DNA of 64,000 nt, from assembly GCF_009811795.1 (NCBI RefSeq), contig NZ_BLJE01000005.1, positions 62,001 through 126,000 of the forward strand, given 5' to 3'. Made by a program: the position numbers and the translations under genes. The notes beneath the pieces are model-generated. The model worked only from the letters and a program-made list of their open reading frames with translations, searched no databases and was not told where the DNA came from. The DNA comes from Litoreibacter roseus. GTDB taxonomy: Bacteria > Pseudomonadota > Alphaproteobacteria > Rhodobacterales > Rhodobacteraceae. Shown one piece after another: positions 24,877-35,180 of this stretch; within the stretch, counting starts at the first letter, position 1; the number at the start of each line of letters is the position of its first letter.

Positions 24877-25215
24877 TCTATTTCTTCCTACTGCTTACGC
24901 AGTGCTTACTCGAAACATTGACTCGTTTGAATAGCGGTTCCGACATCCGCTCAAGCCATTGTTTCGCAAACTTATTCTTCCAGTTCCCTTAGCAACCGCC
25001 AGACTTGACATCCGCCTTCGGAGGGCAGCGCTCTATCCAGCGGAGCTATGGGTGCCTCAGCGCGGTATAGCCAGCTTGATCCGGTGGTGCAATGGCGGCC
25101 ATGTCCAAAATGCCGCCCAAAAATTAATACTTTTTCTGAATCACAGAAAATGGTATCGCCATGATTGTTTCAAGAGTGGCGCCAATTTGGCGTATTTTTA
25201 ATTAGGAGTATTTCC
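24877..25215. other. intergenic across the element boundary
   Basis: 339 bases between the intact tRNA-Arg and the haem peroxidase. It contains the truncated tRNA copy (25011-25055), and the stretch 24877-25010 carries no gene. The part from ~25056 on is the promoter region of the peroxidase gene. Confidence 0.5.
25011..25055 (-). pseudogene. truncated tRNA-Arg(CCG), 5' half only
   Basis: 45 bases matching the tRNA-Arg 5' half: acceptor strand GCACCCA, D-arm AGCTCCGCTGGATAGAGC, anticodon arm CTGCC-CTCCGAA-GGCGG. The similarity ends at the base of the anticodon stem, with no T-arm or 3' acceptor strand beyond. The anticodon stem differs from the intact gene at paired positions on both sides, yet still pairs, so this is a remnant of a different tRNA-Arg(CCG) allele and not a recent copy of its neighbour. 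Confidence 0.85.
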
Positions 25216-26694
25216 ATGGTACAGATGTTCCACGGCCTTTCCCGCTATGACTATCTCGTAAAGGAATGCCTCAATGCTCATGCATTGAACGATTCCGCGC
25301 CGTTTCCGCAGGTGTTCGGTCGGCTTTTTCATGAAAACCCGGTTACCGGTAATTTGAGCACATCGCATATTGTCGATGCATTTGATGCGTTGGTGGAAAC
25401 AATGCGCACGGATGAAATTAACGACGGTCCCGCAGACGCCGGTATGACATTTTTGGGCCAGTTCGTGGATCATGACGTGACTCTCGACGCTCAGAGCGCC
25501 ATCGGAACGCGCATTGATCCGCGCTCTATCCGCAACATCAGAACGCCCAATCTGGATCTGGATTGCGTCTACGGGGACGGGCCGGAAGCGACGCCGTTCC
25601 TTTATTCGCCCGACCATGAAGGCTTCATGCTGATGGGACGCGAAGACAATCCCAATGATCTGCCACGCAACTGCAAAGGGCGCGCGCTGATCGGTGATCC
25701 GCGCAATGACGAAAACATCATTGTTAGCCAGATCCAAGGCGCCTTCATTCAGCTGCATAACATCCTCATGAGCCATGTGGAGGAAGAGGATGACACCGCC
25801 AAGGACGTGCATGATTGTGCCGCCATGGGCATCCGCAGCGAAATTTGGAGCGAAGTGGTCGCCCCGAAATTGATGGGGTTTGAGCAGGTGCGACGGTTCA
25901 TCCGGCTGCACTATCAGTGGATCGTCCTTCACGAGATGTTGCCGGCCTTCGTCGATCAAAAAATCATCGACCATGTTCTGGCCCATGACCCCTTCCCCAA
26001 CGCCCCTATCATGCCAGCAGAATTTTCCGGCGCGGCGTACCGGTTCGGGCATGCGACGGTGCAACCGACCTACAAATTAAAAAAGGGCGGTGACCCGGTC
26101 CATCTGTTCGAAATGCTCGGCTTCTCGCCCCGTGGAACGGAGAGCGATATCGAGATGCGGATGTTCTTTGATGTTGCGGGCACAGCGGCGCAGAAGGCCC
26201 TGCCTGTCGGTATCGAAATGGCTGATACCCTGTTCCAACTGCCGGGCAACATTGTTGGTGGTGGTCTGGAATGGAACGGGCATGAGATTCCGCTCGAACA
26301 GGCCAGAAAACTGGGGCTCAGAAACATCCTCCGGGACCGCTCCGCGCTGAAGCTTGCTTCTGGCCAGCAAGCGGCGGCCAAACTGGGCCTGGACGCATTG
26401 GCGCCCCCGACGGCGCTGACGGACCATCATATCGATAAAACGCCGCTCTGGTTTTACTGCCTGCAGGAAGCATCCGAGAAAGGCAAAGGTCGGTTGACCG
26501 GCGTCGGAGGACACATCGTGGCTTCGGTTATCATACGGTTGTTGCGTCTGGATCCGGAAAGTGTCCTGAACCTGCATCATTTTGAGCCTTGGCATGGCTT
26601 TGGCGGTGCCGATTGCACGATGGGACGGATGATGGAGTACGTTGAGACACACCGAGACCATGTGACCCACCGCGAAGATCTTTTCTGCGGCTAA
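25216..26694 (+). CDS. Animal-type haem peroxidase (An_peroxidase family)
   Basis: 492-residue haem peroxidase of the peroxidase-cyclooxygenase superfamily. The distal haem pocket motif GQFVDHDVT holds His86, and the proximal motif EFSGAAYRFGHATV holds His279. The family usually oxidises halides or organic substrates with hydrogen peroxide. There is no signal peptide, so it acts in the cytoplasm or leaves by a non-Sec route. The ATG at 25216 follows AGGAG by 7 bases; an upstream in-frame ATG at 25165 lacks such a site. It is the first gene right of the tRNA boundary, and an inverted repeat follows its stop. Confidence 0.88.
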   Translation: MVQMFHGLSRYDYLVKECLNAHALNDSAPFPQVFGRLFHENPVTGNLSTSHIVDAFDALVETMRTDEINDGPADAGMTFLGQFVDHDVTLDAQSAIGTRIDPRSIRNIRTPNLDLDCVYGDGPEATPFLYSPDHEGFMLMGREDNPNDLPRNCKGRALIGDPRNDENIIVSQIQGAFIQLHNILMSHVEEEDDTAKDVHDCAAMGIRSEIWSEVVAPKLMGFEQVRRFIRLHYQWIVLHEMLPAFVDQKIIDHVLAHDPFPNAPIMPAEFSGAAYRFGHATVQPTYKLKKGGDPVHLFEMLGFSPRGTESDIEMRMFFDVAGTAAQKALPVGIEMADTLFQLPGNIVGGGLEWNGHEIPLEQARKLGLRNILRDRSALKLASGQQAAAKLGLDALAPPTALTDHHIDKTPLWFYCLQEASEKGKGRLTGVGGHIVASVIIRLLRLDPESVLNLHHFEPWHGFGGADCTMGRMMEYVETHRDHVTHREDLFCG

Positions 26695-26700
26695 TCTGAT

Positions 26701-26731
26701 AGACTTCGCCTGCATCCGTCAGGCGAAGTCT
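26701..26731. terminator. bidirectional terminator hairpin
   Basis: A perfect 12-base stem (AGACTTCGCCTG / CAGGCGAAGTCT) with a 7-base loop lies between the convergent haem peroxidase and sufS genes. A short T-rich tail follows on the plus strand, so it can serve both transcripts. Confidence 0.75.
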
Positions 26732-26741
26732 TCCTTGCGTG

Positions 26742-27962
26742 TCAGGCAAACAGTTCGTGGCACAGTTCCAGTGCGTCCACCAGCGTGTCGACCTCGTCCT
26801 TGGTGTTGTAAAGCCCGAACGACGCCCGGCACGTGGCGGTGACGCCCATATGCTCCATCAAGGGCTGTGCACAATGATGACCCGCCCGGACGGCCACGCC
26901 TTTTTTGTCAAGAACGGTAGAGATATCATGGGCATGGGCGGCGCCGCTCAGCGTGAATGAGAAGATCGCAGCCTTCGTGGCACTTTGTCCCTGAACGTTG
27001 AGCCAATTCAACCCGTCCAGCCGATCACGCGCATAGTCTCGCAAGATGTCTTCGTGGGATGCAATATTGTCCATCCCGAGGCCCATCATGTAGTCTAGCG
27101 CAACGCCCAGGCCGATCGTCTGCACGATACCAGGCGTGCCCGCTTCGAACTTCATCGGCGGATCATTGTAGGTGATGACGTCCTTATGGACCTCACGGAT
27201 CATATCCCCGCCACCCATGAATGGGCGCATCTCGGACATCCGGTCAGGATGCACATAAATTGCGCCTGACCCAGACGGACCATAGAGTTTGTGACCGGTG
27301 ATTGCGTAGAAATCACATCCCAGGTCCTGCACATCAACAGGCATGTGAACCGCTGCCTGAGATCCATCGACCAGCACCGGGACGCCCTTCGCGTGCGCTT
27401 CGGAACATATCGTTTTGATATCGACCTTGGTGCCCAGAACATTCGACAGATGGGTCACTGCGATGAGCTTTGTTTTCGGCGTAATCGCGTCAATCACGCT
27501 GGACGGATCAAGATCATCATTGCTGTCGACGTCCACCCAAACCAGTTTGACACCCATCCGTTCGCGCAGGAAATGCCACGGCACAATGTTCGCGTGATGC
27601 TCCATGACGCTGAGGATGATCTCGTCCCCCGCCTCCATCTGCGGCATTGCCCAACCGTAAGCGACCATGTTGATGCCCTCGGTCGTGCCGGAATTCATCA
27701 CGATATCATCTTCGGATGCTGCGTTTAGGAACTGCGCGATCTTACCTCGAACACCCTCATACTTCTCGGTCGCGACATTCGAAAGATAGTGCAAGCCCCT
27801 GTGAACATTTGAATATTCATGTGAATAGGCATGTGCGATTGCATCAATCACGACCTTGGGCTTCTGCGCCGATGCACCGTTGTCCAGATAAACAAGCGGT
27901 TTTCCGTTTACCTCGCGCGACAGGATCGGAAAATCCGCGCGAACTGCATTCACATCATACAT
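26742..27962 (-). CDS. sufS: SufS, cysteine desulfurase
   Basis: 406-residue class II PLP-dependent cysteine desulfurase that supplies sulfur as persulfide to the SufBCD scaffold. The PLP lysine is Lys225 (ITGHKLYGPSG) and the sulfur-accepting cysteine is Cys364 in RAGHHCAQPLM, the SufS signature. The ATG at 27962 has GGAGG eight bases upstream; a longer frame to 28007 lacks support. It is the last gene of the iscR-suf operon and overlaps the end of the upstream YIP1-family gene by 8 bases. Confidence 0.95.
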   Translation of the reverse strand: MYDVNAVRADFPILSREVNGKPLVYLDNGASAQKPKVVIDAIAHAYSHEYSNVHRGLHYLSNVATEKYEGVRGKIAQFLNAASEDDIVMNSGTTEGINMVAYGWAMPQMEAGDEIILSVMEHHANIVPWHFLRERMGVKLVWVDVDSNDDLDPSSVIDAITPKTKLIAVTHLSNVLGTKVDIKTICSEAHAKGVPVLVDGSQAAVHMPVDVQDLGCDFYAITGHKLYGPSGSGAIYVHPDRMSEMRPFMGGGDMIREVHKDVITYNDPPMKFEAGTPGIVQTIGLGVALDYMMGLGMDNIASHEDILRDYARDRLDGLNWLNVQGQSATKAAIFSFTLSGAAHAHDISTVLDKKGVAVRAGHHCAQPLMEHMGVTATCRASFGLYNTKDEVDTLVDALELCHELFA

Positions 27963-28542
27963 TTTGTACCTCCAGCCCCAGCAGAGCTGCAAAAAGCGAC
28001 GCCACAATGGCCAGTCCGAACGACACGCCGACGATGGTGATCAACGTGCCAAAAAAGACCATGGCAAGGGAATTGAAGTCGTGAATCACGAGAACGAAGT
28101 TCAGGAAAATCCAGATGCCAATCAGGAACAGTGCAAGCCCGGCAAGAAGGGCCAGACCGGGTGAGATCAGGAACAGGATGACCTGTCCGACCTGCAGTAC
28201 AAGAAGCACCCATTGCAGCCAAATGACCGCCTTCATGCTGTCGTCAAATGAGCCCGTCCCGCCAAACACGCGCCCAAAGTAATACGTGCAGAGTACAGTT
28301 ATGACCAAGCCGCCCGCAACCAGCACCGCCAGAACAACCGGTGCGCTTGGAAACGGCTGCGATGTCGCGCCTGCAGGCGTCAGCCAGACGATCAGCTTTG
28401 TTACGATAACGCTCATCAGGGCTACTGCTGCCAAGGCGGTCCACAGCGCTTCACGCGGAATATCCCAAGCTTGCAGCGCACGTGCGGCATCTTGAGGGCG
28501 TTTGATGCTCTCAATCGTAAGTGGCGTGAGCGCTTTCAACAT
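27955..28542 (-). CDS. YIP1-family membrane protein 2
   Basis: 195-residue integral membrane protein of the YIP1 family with about five hydrophobic helices (near 35-55, 68-90, 110-130, 138-155 and 165-190). The start at 28542 overlaps the stop of the preceding YIP1-family gene (TGATG). Function is unknown. Its place inside the suf operon, tightly coupled on both sides, suggests co-expression with Fe-S assembly but not necessarily a direct role. Confidence 0.75.
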   Translation of the reverse strand: MLKALTPLTIESIKRPQDAARALQAWDIPREALWTALAAVALMSVIVTKLIVWLTPAGATSQPFPSAPVVLAVLVAGGLVITVLCTYYFGRVFGGTGSFDDSMKAVIWLQWVLLVLQVGQVILFLISPGLALLAGLALFLIGIWIFLNFVLVIHDFNSLAMVFFGTLITIVGVSFGLAIVASLFAALLGLEVQNV

Positions 28543-29030
28543 CAGGTGGCCCTTTCCAATGCAATGAGGCCACGCAACCAAATATAGAGAAAGCCAGCGA
28601 AGGCAACGAACGAAACGAGTGTCAGTTGCGGTCCCTCGCCAATGAACCCAGCGACCAGTCCGCGCAACAACACCAGAGGCGTGGCGGCGAGCAAGGCCCA
28701 GAACAGCGCGAGGCGCGCGTCCAGCCAACGGCCCGACCCACCCACGATCTTTGCAACGAGATGCGATAGCGCGGCCAAGACATAGAAAAATAGGGGCGCC
28801 AGAAGGATCGTGCCGAAGAACGTTCCAAGCGCCAATCCAAAAAGCGGCGTCTCATCCCCATTCAGATGCGCCGTTCTGGCCAGACCGGGCAAGCGCGCGA
28901 CAAAAAACAGAATGCACGCGACAAGAAGCCACGTGAGGGCCAAGCCCTCGTCCGCCCCGTCATCCCGGAACCTTTTTAGAACGGCACCGGGGGTACGGTA
29001 GCTGCGCAGAATTGTCTGGGCCGTCGACAT
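28542..29030 (-). CDS. YIP1-family membrane protein 1
   Basis: 162-residue membrane protein with about five hydrophobic segments (~28-48, 62-92, 105-125 and two near the C-terminus) and the amphipathic N-terminus ILRSYRTPGAVLKRF seen in bacterial YIP1-like proteins. It follows sufD by 3 bases and couples to the second YIP1-family gene. The pair is probably a heteromeric membrane unit; the role is not known. Confidence 0.72.
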   Translation of the reverse strand: MSTAQTILRSYRTPGAVLKRFRDDGADEGLALTWLLVACILFFVARLPGLARTAHLNGDETPLFGLALGTFFGTILLAPLFFYVLAALSHLVAKIVGGSGRWLDARLALFWALLAATPLVLLRGLVAGFIGEGPQLTLVSFVAFAGFLYIWLRGLIALERAT

Positions 29031-29033
29031 AGA

Positions 29034-30323
29034 CTAGGTGGCGCGCCTACGAGACAGCCAACCGTCTAGCCGTTCCAGCAAAACAGCCGCGATGTCTTCA
29101 TCTTCGATCTCGTCCAAGGCTTCGGCGAGGAAGGCCAAGGTCAGCAAATCCTGCGCCTCGGATGATGGCACACCGCGTGACCGCAGGTAGAACAGCGCGT
29201 CTTCATCGATAGCGCCAGACGTCGACCCATGAGAGCAGGCGACATCGTCGGCATAGATCTCCAACTCAGGCTTTGCGAGAAACTGGCTGTCGCCATCCAG
29301 CAGCAAGGACTGGCTGATCTGATAGCCATCGGTTTTCTGAGCCCCCTCTTTGACGAGGATCTTGCCCTGGAACACACCGGTCGCCCCGTTGCGCAGAACT
29401 TTTTTGAACACCTGACGGCTTTCGCAATTCACCGCATCATGGGTCACGAAAACTGTGTCATCATGGTGAAAGTCGCCGTCGCCCACAGCAGCACCGGCAA
29501 CATGGGCCACAGCATCGTCACCGGTCAGTTCAATTACACATTCGTTCCGCGTCAGCACGCCATTGACGGTCAGGGTGAAGCTTTTGAACGTACTTTCGGT
29601 CCCAAGGCGCGTGAACATATGCGTCGCCGCGCTGCGTTCGTGGTCCCGGCCTTGAGTGCGCACGTGATGGAAGGCGGCGCCATCGGCAACCTCGACTTCC
29701 ATTACTTTGTTGAAGCGCGCCGCAGCGGGGCCATTTTCCAGTACGGTCACGTCAGCGCCGGCGTCCAGTTTGATGCAATGGTGCAGGATTGCGTCCGATG
29801 TCTCTGATTGATGGAGGTAAATCAGGTTAATTGGCTTGGACACTTTACCCGTCACGTGGATCAAAATGCCGTCTGTCGCAAAGGCCGTATTCAACGCAGC
29901 CAGTGGGCGCTGAACCGGCGACTGGCCTCGGGCTTCCAGGACGCCGTAGATATCTTTCGCCCAGTGGATATCTGTCGAGGCAGCGTCTGAGAGACGCTGG
30001 ATATCGACGGCTTCGAGGGTCAGATCATCTGATTGATCCGCGTCGAAAACACCATCCACGAAGACAATTTTCAGCGCGTTGATGATCTCAAAGATCGGCG
30101 CCTCGTCTGTCACGAGCACTTTGGCCGCCGGCGCGTCGGACGAAACCAGACCGCGCGGATCGGTAAAGCGCCAATATTCATCACGGCGGACAGGCAATCC
30201 CATGGCCCGCAATCGGTCCAGAGCGTCTGCGCGCGCAGCACTCGACCAAACGCCGCCCTCCGGCAAAGTCAGGTCAGACAAGCGCTCGTCAATCTGGCTT
30301 TGTTTTTGTTCTGGAAGTGCCAT
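29034..30323 (-). CDS. sufD: SufD, Fe-S cluster assembly protein
   Basis: 429-residue SufD subunit of the SufBC2D scaffold. The N-terminal helical part is followed by the right-handed beta-helix core, with SHG (DVACSHGSTSGAID, the conserved His region) and the LLTLAFLAEAL end typical of SufD. It pairs with SufB and binds SufC. It shares one base with the end of sufC and lies 3 bases before the first YIP1-family gene. Confidence 0.93.
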   Translation of the reverse strand: MALPEQKQSQIDERLSDLTLPEGGVWSSAARADALDRLRAMGLPVRRDEYWRFTDPRGLVSSDAPAAKVLVTDEAPIFEIINALKIVFVDGVFDADQSDDLTLEAVDIQRLSDAASTDIHWAKDIYGVLEARGQSPVQRPLAALNTAFATDGILIHVTGKVSKPINLIYLHQSETSDAILHHCIKLDAGADVTVLENGPAAARFNKVMEVEVADGAAFHHVRTQGRDHERSAATHMFTRLGTESTFKSFTLTVNGVLTRNECVIELTGDDAVAHVAGAAVGDGDFHHDDTVFVTHDAVNCESRQVFKKVLRNGATGVFQGKILVKEGAQKTDGYQISQSLLLDGDSQFLAKPELEIYADDVACSHGSTSGAIDEDALFYLRSRGVPSSEAQDLLTLAFLAEALDEIEDEDIAAVLLERLDGWLSRRRAT

Positions 30324-31078
30324 CAGGCCACCTCAGCCAAGATATCGGCATACCCGTTGTTTTCGACCTCGAGGGCCAGTTCTGGCCCACCGCTTTTCAC
30401 AATACGACCGTCGGCCATAATGTGAACGACATCAGGTTTGATATGGTCCAGAAGCCTTTGATAATGCGTAATAACGAGGAAAGAGCGGCCTTCGTTCCGC
30501 AACGCGTTCACCCCTTCGGACACGAGCTTCATCGCATCGACATCCAGACCTGAGTCTGTCTCGTCCAAGATGCACATCTTCGGCTCAAGCATCGCCATCT
30601 GAAGGATTTCGTTTCGCTTTTTCTCACCGCCCGAGAACCCGACATTGACCGGCCGCTTCAGCATGTCCGCATCAATCTTAAGCTCTTTGGCACGGGCGCG
30701 GATTGCCTTGAGAAAATCAGCCGCGCTCATCTCTTCCTCGCCCCGCGCCTTGCGCTGCGCGTTCACCGCAGTGCGCAGAAACGTCATGTTCCCGACACCG
30801 GGAATTTCGACAGGATACTGGAAAGCAAGAAACAGACCTGCGGCGGCGCGCTCTTCAGGCTCCAAATCAAGCACGTCCTGACCTTCAAGCGTCGCGCTGC
30901 CCTTGGTGACCTCATAGCCGTCCTTGCCAGACAGAACGTAGGACAATGTCGACTTGCCGGAGCCATTTGGCCCCATGATCGCGTGCAATTGCCCCGCATC
31001 GACTGTGAGGTCGACACCTTTGAGGATTTGCTTGTCCTCTTCTTCAAGTTGTACGTGCAGGTTCTTGATTTCCAACAT
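30323..31078 (-). CDS. sufC: SufC, Fe-S assembly ATPase
   Basis: 251-residue ABC-type ATPase that drives conformational change in SufBCD. Walker A GPNGSGKST (about residues 37-45), the signature FSGGEKKRNEI and Walker B CILDETDSGLD are all intact. The frame continues upstream to 31177, but MLEIKNLHV at 31078 is the normal family start and follows GGAAG. A 154-base gap separates it from sufB. Confidence 0.95.
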   Translation of the reverse strand: MLEIKNLHVQLEEEDKQILKGVDLTVDAGQLHAIMGPNGSGKSTLSYVLSGKDGYEVTKGSATLEGQDVLDLEPEERAAAGLFLAFQYPVEIPGVGNMTFLRTAVNAQRKARGEEEMSAADFLKAIRARAKELKIDADMLKRPVNVGFSGGEKKRNEILQMAMLEPKMCILDETDSGLDVDAMKLVSEGVNALRNEGRSFLVITHYQRLLDHIKPDVVHIMADGRIVKSGGPELALEVENNGYADILAEVA

Positions 31079-31232
31079 TCTTTTCTTCCTCGTTCTGTTC
31101 CTGAGATCAGCTATTCCTGCCGCCCAGTAATCTTGCGTGTCTTCTTTAAGGCCAACGAAGCCCGTGTGGTCCCGCACGTCTCAGACACGCCTTTACGCGA
31201 GACGGACCATCCATGGGGCCATTCGACAGCAC

Positions 31233-32750
<1,518 letters not shown>

Positions 32751-32767
32751 CCTGATCTCCCGTCCGT

Positions 32768-33883
32768 TCACGCGGCTTTCGCGTGAAATTTCTGTTCCGC
32801 CTTCAACCACGTTTCAGCGAAACGCAGCACATCGTCTTCTGTTGTCTGAGGTCCCAGCGAAACGCGAATGGCGCTTGCGGCCTCTGTGTCGTCATAGCCC
32901 ATCGCTTTCAACACACGGCTGGACTTCACCTTGCCGCTCGAACATGCAGAACCTGCGCTTATCGCAAACCCCGCAAGATCCATCACCATCACCTGCGTCT
33001 CGCCCTTCCACCCGGGCGTAATAAAGCAGGTTGTGTTGGGCAACCGATCAGCCCCTTTCCCAACTAAAATAGTATGCTTTGAAGCAGCCTCAATGGCCTT
33101 TTCTAGAATATTTCTAAGTTTCGCAACCCGGTCCCAAACACCATCCTTCAGATCCCGGGCGGCGGCCTCTGCGGCAGCGCCAAATCCAGCAATTCCGACA
33201 ATGTTTTCAGTGCCTGACCGCCGACCCATTTCCTGACCGCCACCTGGAATACGCGGCGCCGTCGACAGCCCGCGCTTGACGTAGAGAGCCCCGATCCCTT
33301 TCGGACCGCCGATCTTGTGAGCAGATGCCATCAGGTAATCTGCGCCGGACCTATCTGTCGAGAACGGAATTTTGCCAATGGCCTGAACCCCGTCGACCAA
33401 GATCTTCACGTCCCGCTTCAAGGCCCATAGGCTCTGTGCGATGGGCATGGTGTTCTGCAAAACGCCTGTTTCACTGTTTGCCGCCTGCACCGCGACCAGA
33501 TCGTCCCAGATTGACTCTGTCAGCGGTTGACCCCGAAAGGTTCCCGTGAGCTTTCCGTTCTTATCCACGTCCCAATCCGGATGATTGATCCATGCGGCAA
33601 CGGCGTCATGCTCAACCTCACTGCCGGATACGGTTGCAAATTCCGGAATAGCCAAGGCGGCAGCTTCCGTCGCGCTGCCTGTGAACACAAGATCATCCGG
33701 GTAGCAGCCCATAAGTCGGGCCACCTGCCCCCGCGCCTTGTCGACAACCGCCTTCGCCGCCCGCCCTTCCGAATGGACGCTGGACGGATTGCCGAGCACA
33801 TCCATCGCGGCAATCATCGCCTCTCGCGCCTCAGGACGCAGGGGGGCCGTCGCGTTGTAATCAAGGTAGACACGACCTGTCAT
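32768..33883 (-). CDS. IscS/NifS-like cysteine desulfurase
   Basis: 371-residue class V aminotransferase of the IscS/NifS type, a second cysteine desulfurase in the same operon. PLP lysine Lys190 ([11 protein letters not shown]) and catalytic Cys314 in the flexible loop [12 protein letters not shown] are present, the latter distinguishing it from SufS. The start overlaps the iscR stop. A perfect TAGAA-N3-TTCTA palindrome lies inside the gene (33104-33116), matching one upstream of iscR. It may feed SufBCD or other sulfur acceptors. Confidence 0.9.
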   Translation of the reverse strand: MTGRVYLDYNATAPLRPEAREAMIAAMDVLGNPSSVHSEGRAAKAVVDKARGQVARLMGCYPDDLVFTGSATEAAALAIPEFATVSGSEVEHDAVAAWINHPDWDVDKNGKLTGTFRGQPLTESIWDDLVAVQAANSETGVLQNTMPIAQSLWALKRDVKILVDGVQAIGKIPFSTDRSGADYLMASAHKIGGPKGIGALYVKRGLSTAPRIPGGGQEMGRRSGTENIVGIAGFGAAAEAAARDLKDGVWDRVAKLRNILEKAIEAASKHTILVGKGADRLPNTTCFITPGWKGETQVMVMDLAGFAISAGSACSSGKVKSSRVLKAMGYDDTEAASAIRVSLGPQTTEDDVLRFAETWLKAEQKFHAKAA

Positions 33884-34341
33884 GCGTCATCCACGACGGT
33901 GAAGATTGACGGCACCGCAGGACACGGCGTCAAATCGTTGCTGACGACATCCGACAGACGGGTCTGGTGCAGAAATACATAAACATGGGCGGACAAGCTT
34001 TCCCACAAGCGGTTGGTCATGGATTGCGCCTTGGAGCCTGAGACGGCACCCGATGCGTTCGCCCCCGTGTGCATCGCACTTACAGTCTCATCGACGGCCT
34101 CGAGGATTTCGGAGACCCGAATTGCCTCCGGTGACTTTGCCAGCTTGTAGCCACCGCCGGGTCCCCGCACGGATGTGACAATCCCCGCGCGGCGCAACTT
34201 GACGAACAACTGCTCGAGATAAGGCAAAGACAAGTCCTGACGGCGCGAAATTTCGCTGAGGGACACAAGCCCCCCTTCCGACGATTGCGCAAGGTCGGTC
34301 AGCGCGACCATGGCATAACGGCCCTTTGTGCTAAGCTTCAT
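33880..34341 (-). CDS. iscR: IscR-like Rrf2 regulator without the canonical cluster cysteines
   Basis: 153-residue Rrf2-family regulator heading the suf operon. The winged helix is clear: MKLSTKGRYAMVALTDLAQ, then LSLPYLEQLFVKLRRAGIV and RGPGGGYKLAK. The three cysteines that ligate the [2Fe-2S] cluster in E. coli IscR (around 90-105) are missing; this segment reads MHTGANASGAVSGSKAQ, and the only cysteine is Cys140. Rhodobacter sphaeroides IscR is reported to be similar in relying on a single cysteine. The ATG at 34341 gives the standard family N-terminus. It presumably senses iron or cluster status and controls the operon. Confidence 0.9.
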   Translation of the reverse strand: MKLSTKGRYAMVALTDLAQSSEGGLVSLSEISRRQDLSLPYLEQLFVKLRRAGIVTSVRGPGGGYKLAKSPEAIRVSEILEAVDETVSAMHTGANASGAVSGSKAQSMTNRLWESLSAHVYVFLHQTRLSDVVSNDLTPCPAVPSIFTVVDDA

Positions 34342-34441
34342 TGCGCTCTGACGCCCCCCGGTTTTGGCGATTGGCATTGACGCCAAGAGGCACAGACCTT
34401 AACTGATCCGAACCGTTCCGGCACCACTATCGCCACTCATT

Positions 34442-34454
34442 TAGAACTATTCTA
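34442..34454. promoter_or_regulatory. palindromic operator candidate in the iscR promoter
   Basis: A perfect palindrome TAGAA-CTA-TTCTA in the divergent region between iscR (about 100 bases downstream on the minus strand) and the hydrolase gene. It is the kind of site expected for the Rhodobacterales iron/IscR box, though I cannot confirm the consensus. The same 5-3-5 palindrome with a different spacer occurs at 33104-33116. Confidence 0.5.
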
Positions 34455-34517
34455 GATTGCCCCAGCAAAGTCGTCAAGATTTCGCGCGGCTGATCTTGAC
34501 CAAAGGACCACGACCCT

Positions 34518-35174
34518 ATGCCCGAAGTGATTTTTCCCGGACCCGAAGGACGTCTGGAAGGCCGCTACCATCCGCATAAAGGGGTCAAGGACGCTCCGAT
34601 CGCGATCATCCTGCATCCGCACCCACAGTTCGGCGGGACAATGAACAATCGTGTTGTCTATAACTTGCATTACACGTTCCACAATATGGGCTTCAATGTC
34701 CTGCGGTTTAACTTCCGCGGTGTCGGGCGCAGCCAGGGCGAATACGATCAGGGCATCGGCGAATTGTCCGATGCCGCCTCGGCGCTGGATTACCTGCAGT
34801 CGATGAACCAGAATACCAAGCATTGCTGGGTTGCTGGTTTTTCGTTCGGGGCGTGGATCGGCATGCAGCTTCTGATGCGTCGCCCGGAAATCACGGGTTT
34901 TATCTCGGTCTCGCCGCCTGCAAATATGTATGACTTCTCCTTCCTCGCCCCCTGCCCCTCGTCCGGACTGATCATAAATGGTCTGGGGGACCGGGTGGCA
35001 CCGCCGCCTGATACTGTTTCGCTGGTGAACAAGCTGCATGAGCAGAAGGGCATCACGATTACGCACCAAGAAGTTGAAGGCGCAGGTCACTTTTTTGAAG
35101 ATAATCACATGGACACGCTGACGACATCTGTCGAGGAATACGTCCGGCGGCGCATGACTGAAAACACCCGGTAA
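34518..35174 (+). CDS. Alpha/beta hydrolase
   Basis: 218-residue cytoplasmic alpha/beta hydrolase of the small dienelactone-hydrolase-like type. The oxyanion region HPHPQFGGTMNN (33-44), the nucleophile elbow GFSFG with Ser109, a plausible acid Asp near LGDRV and the catalytic His in GAGHFF are present. It may cleave a small ester or lactone; the substrate is unknown. It diverges from iscR across a 176-base promoter region and is followed after 6 bases by a small gene, probably in one operon. Confidence 0.85.
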   Translation: MPEVIFPGPEGRLEGRYHPHKGVKDAPIAIILHPHPQFGGTMNNRVVYNLHYTFHNMGFNVLRFNFRGVGRSQGEYDQGIGELSDAASALDYLQSMNQNTKHCWVAGFSFGAWIGMQLLMRRPEITGFISVSPPANMYDFSFLAPCPSSGLIINGLGDRVAPPPDTVSLVNKLHEQKGITITHQEVEGAGHFFEDNHMDTLTTSVEEYVRRRMTENTR

Positions 35175-35180
35175 GTCGCA

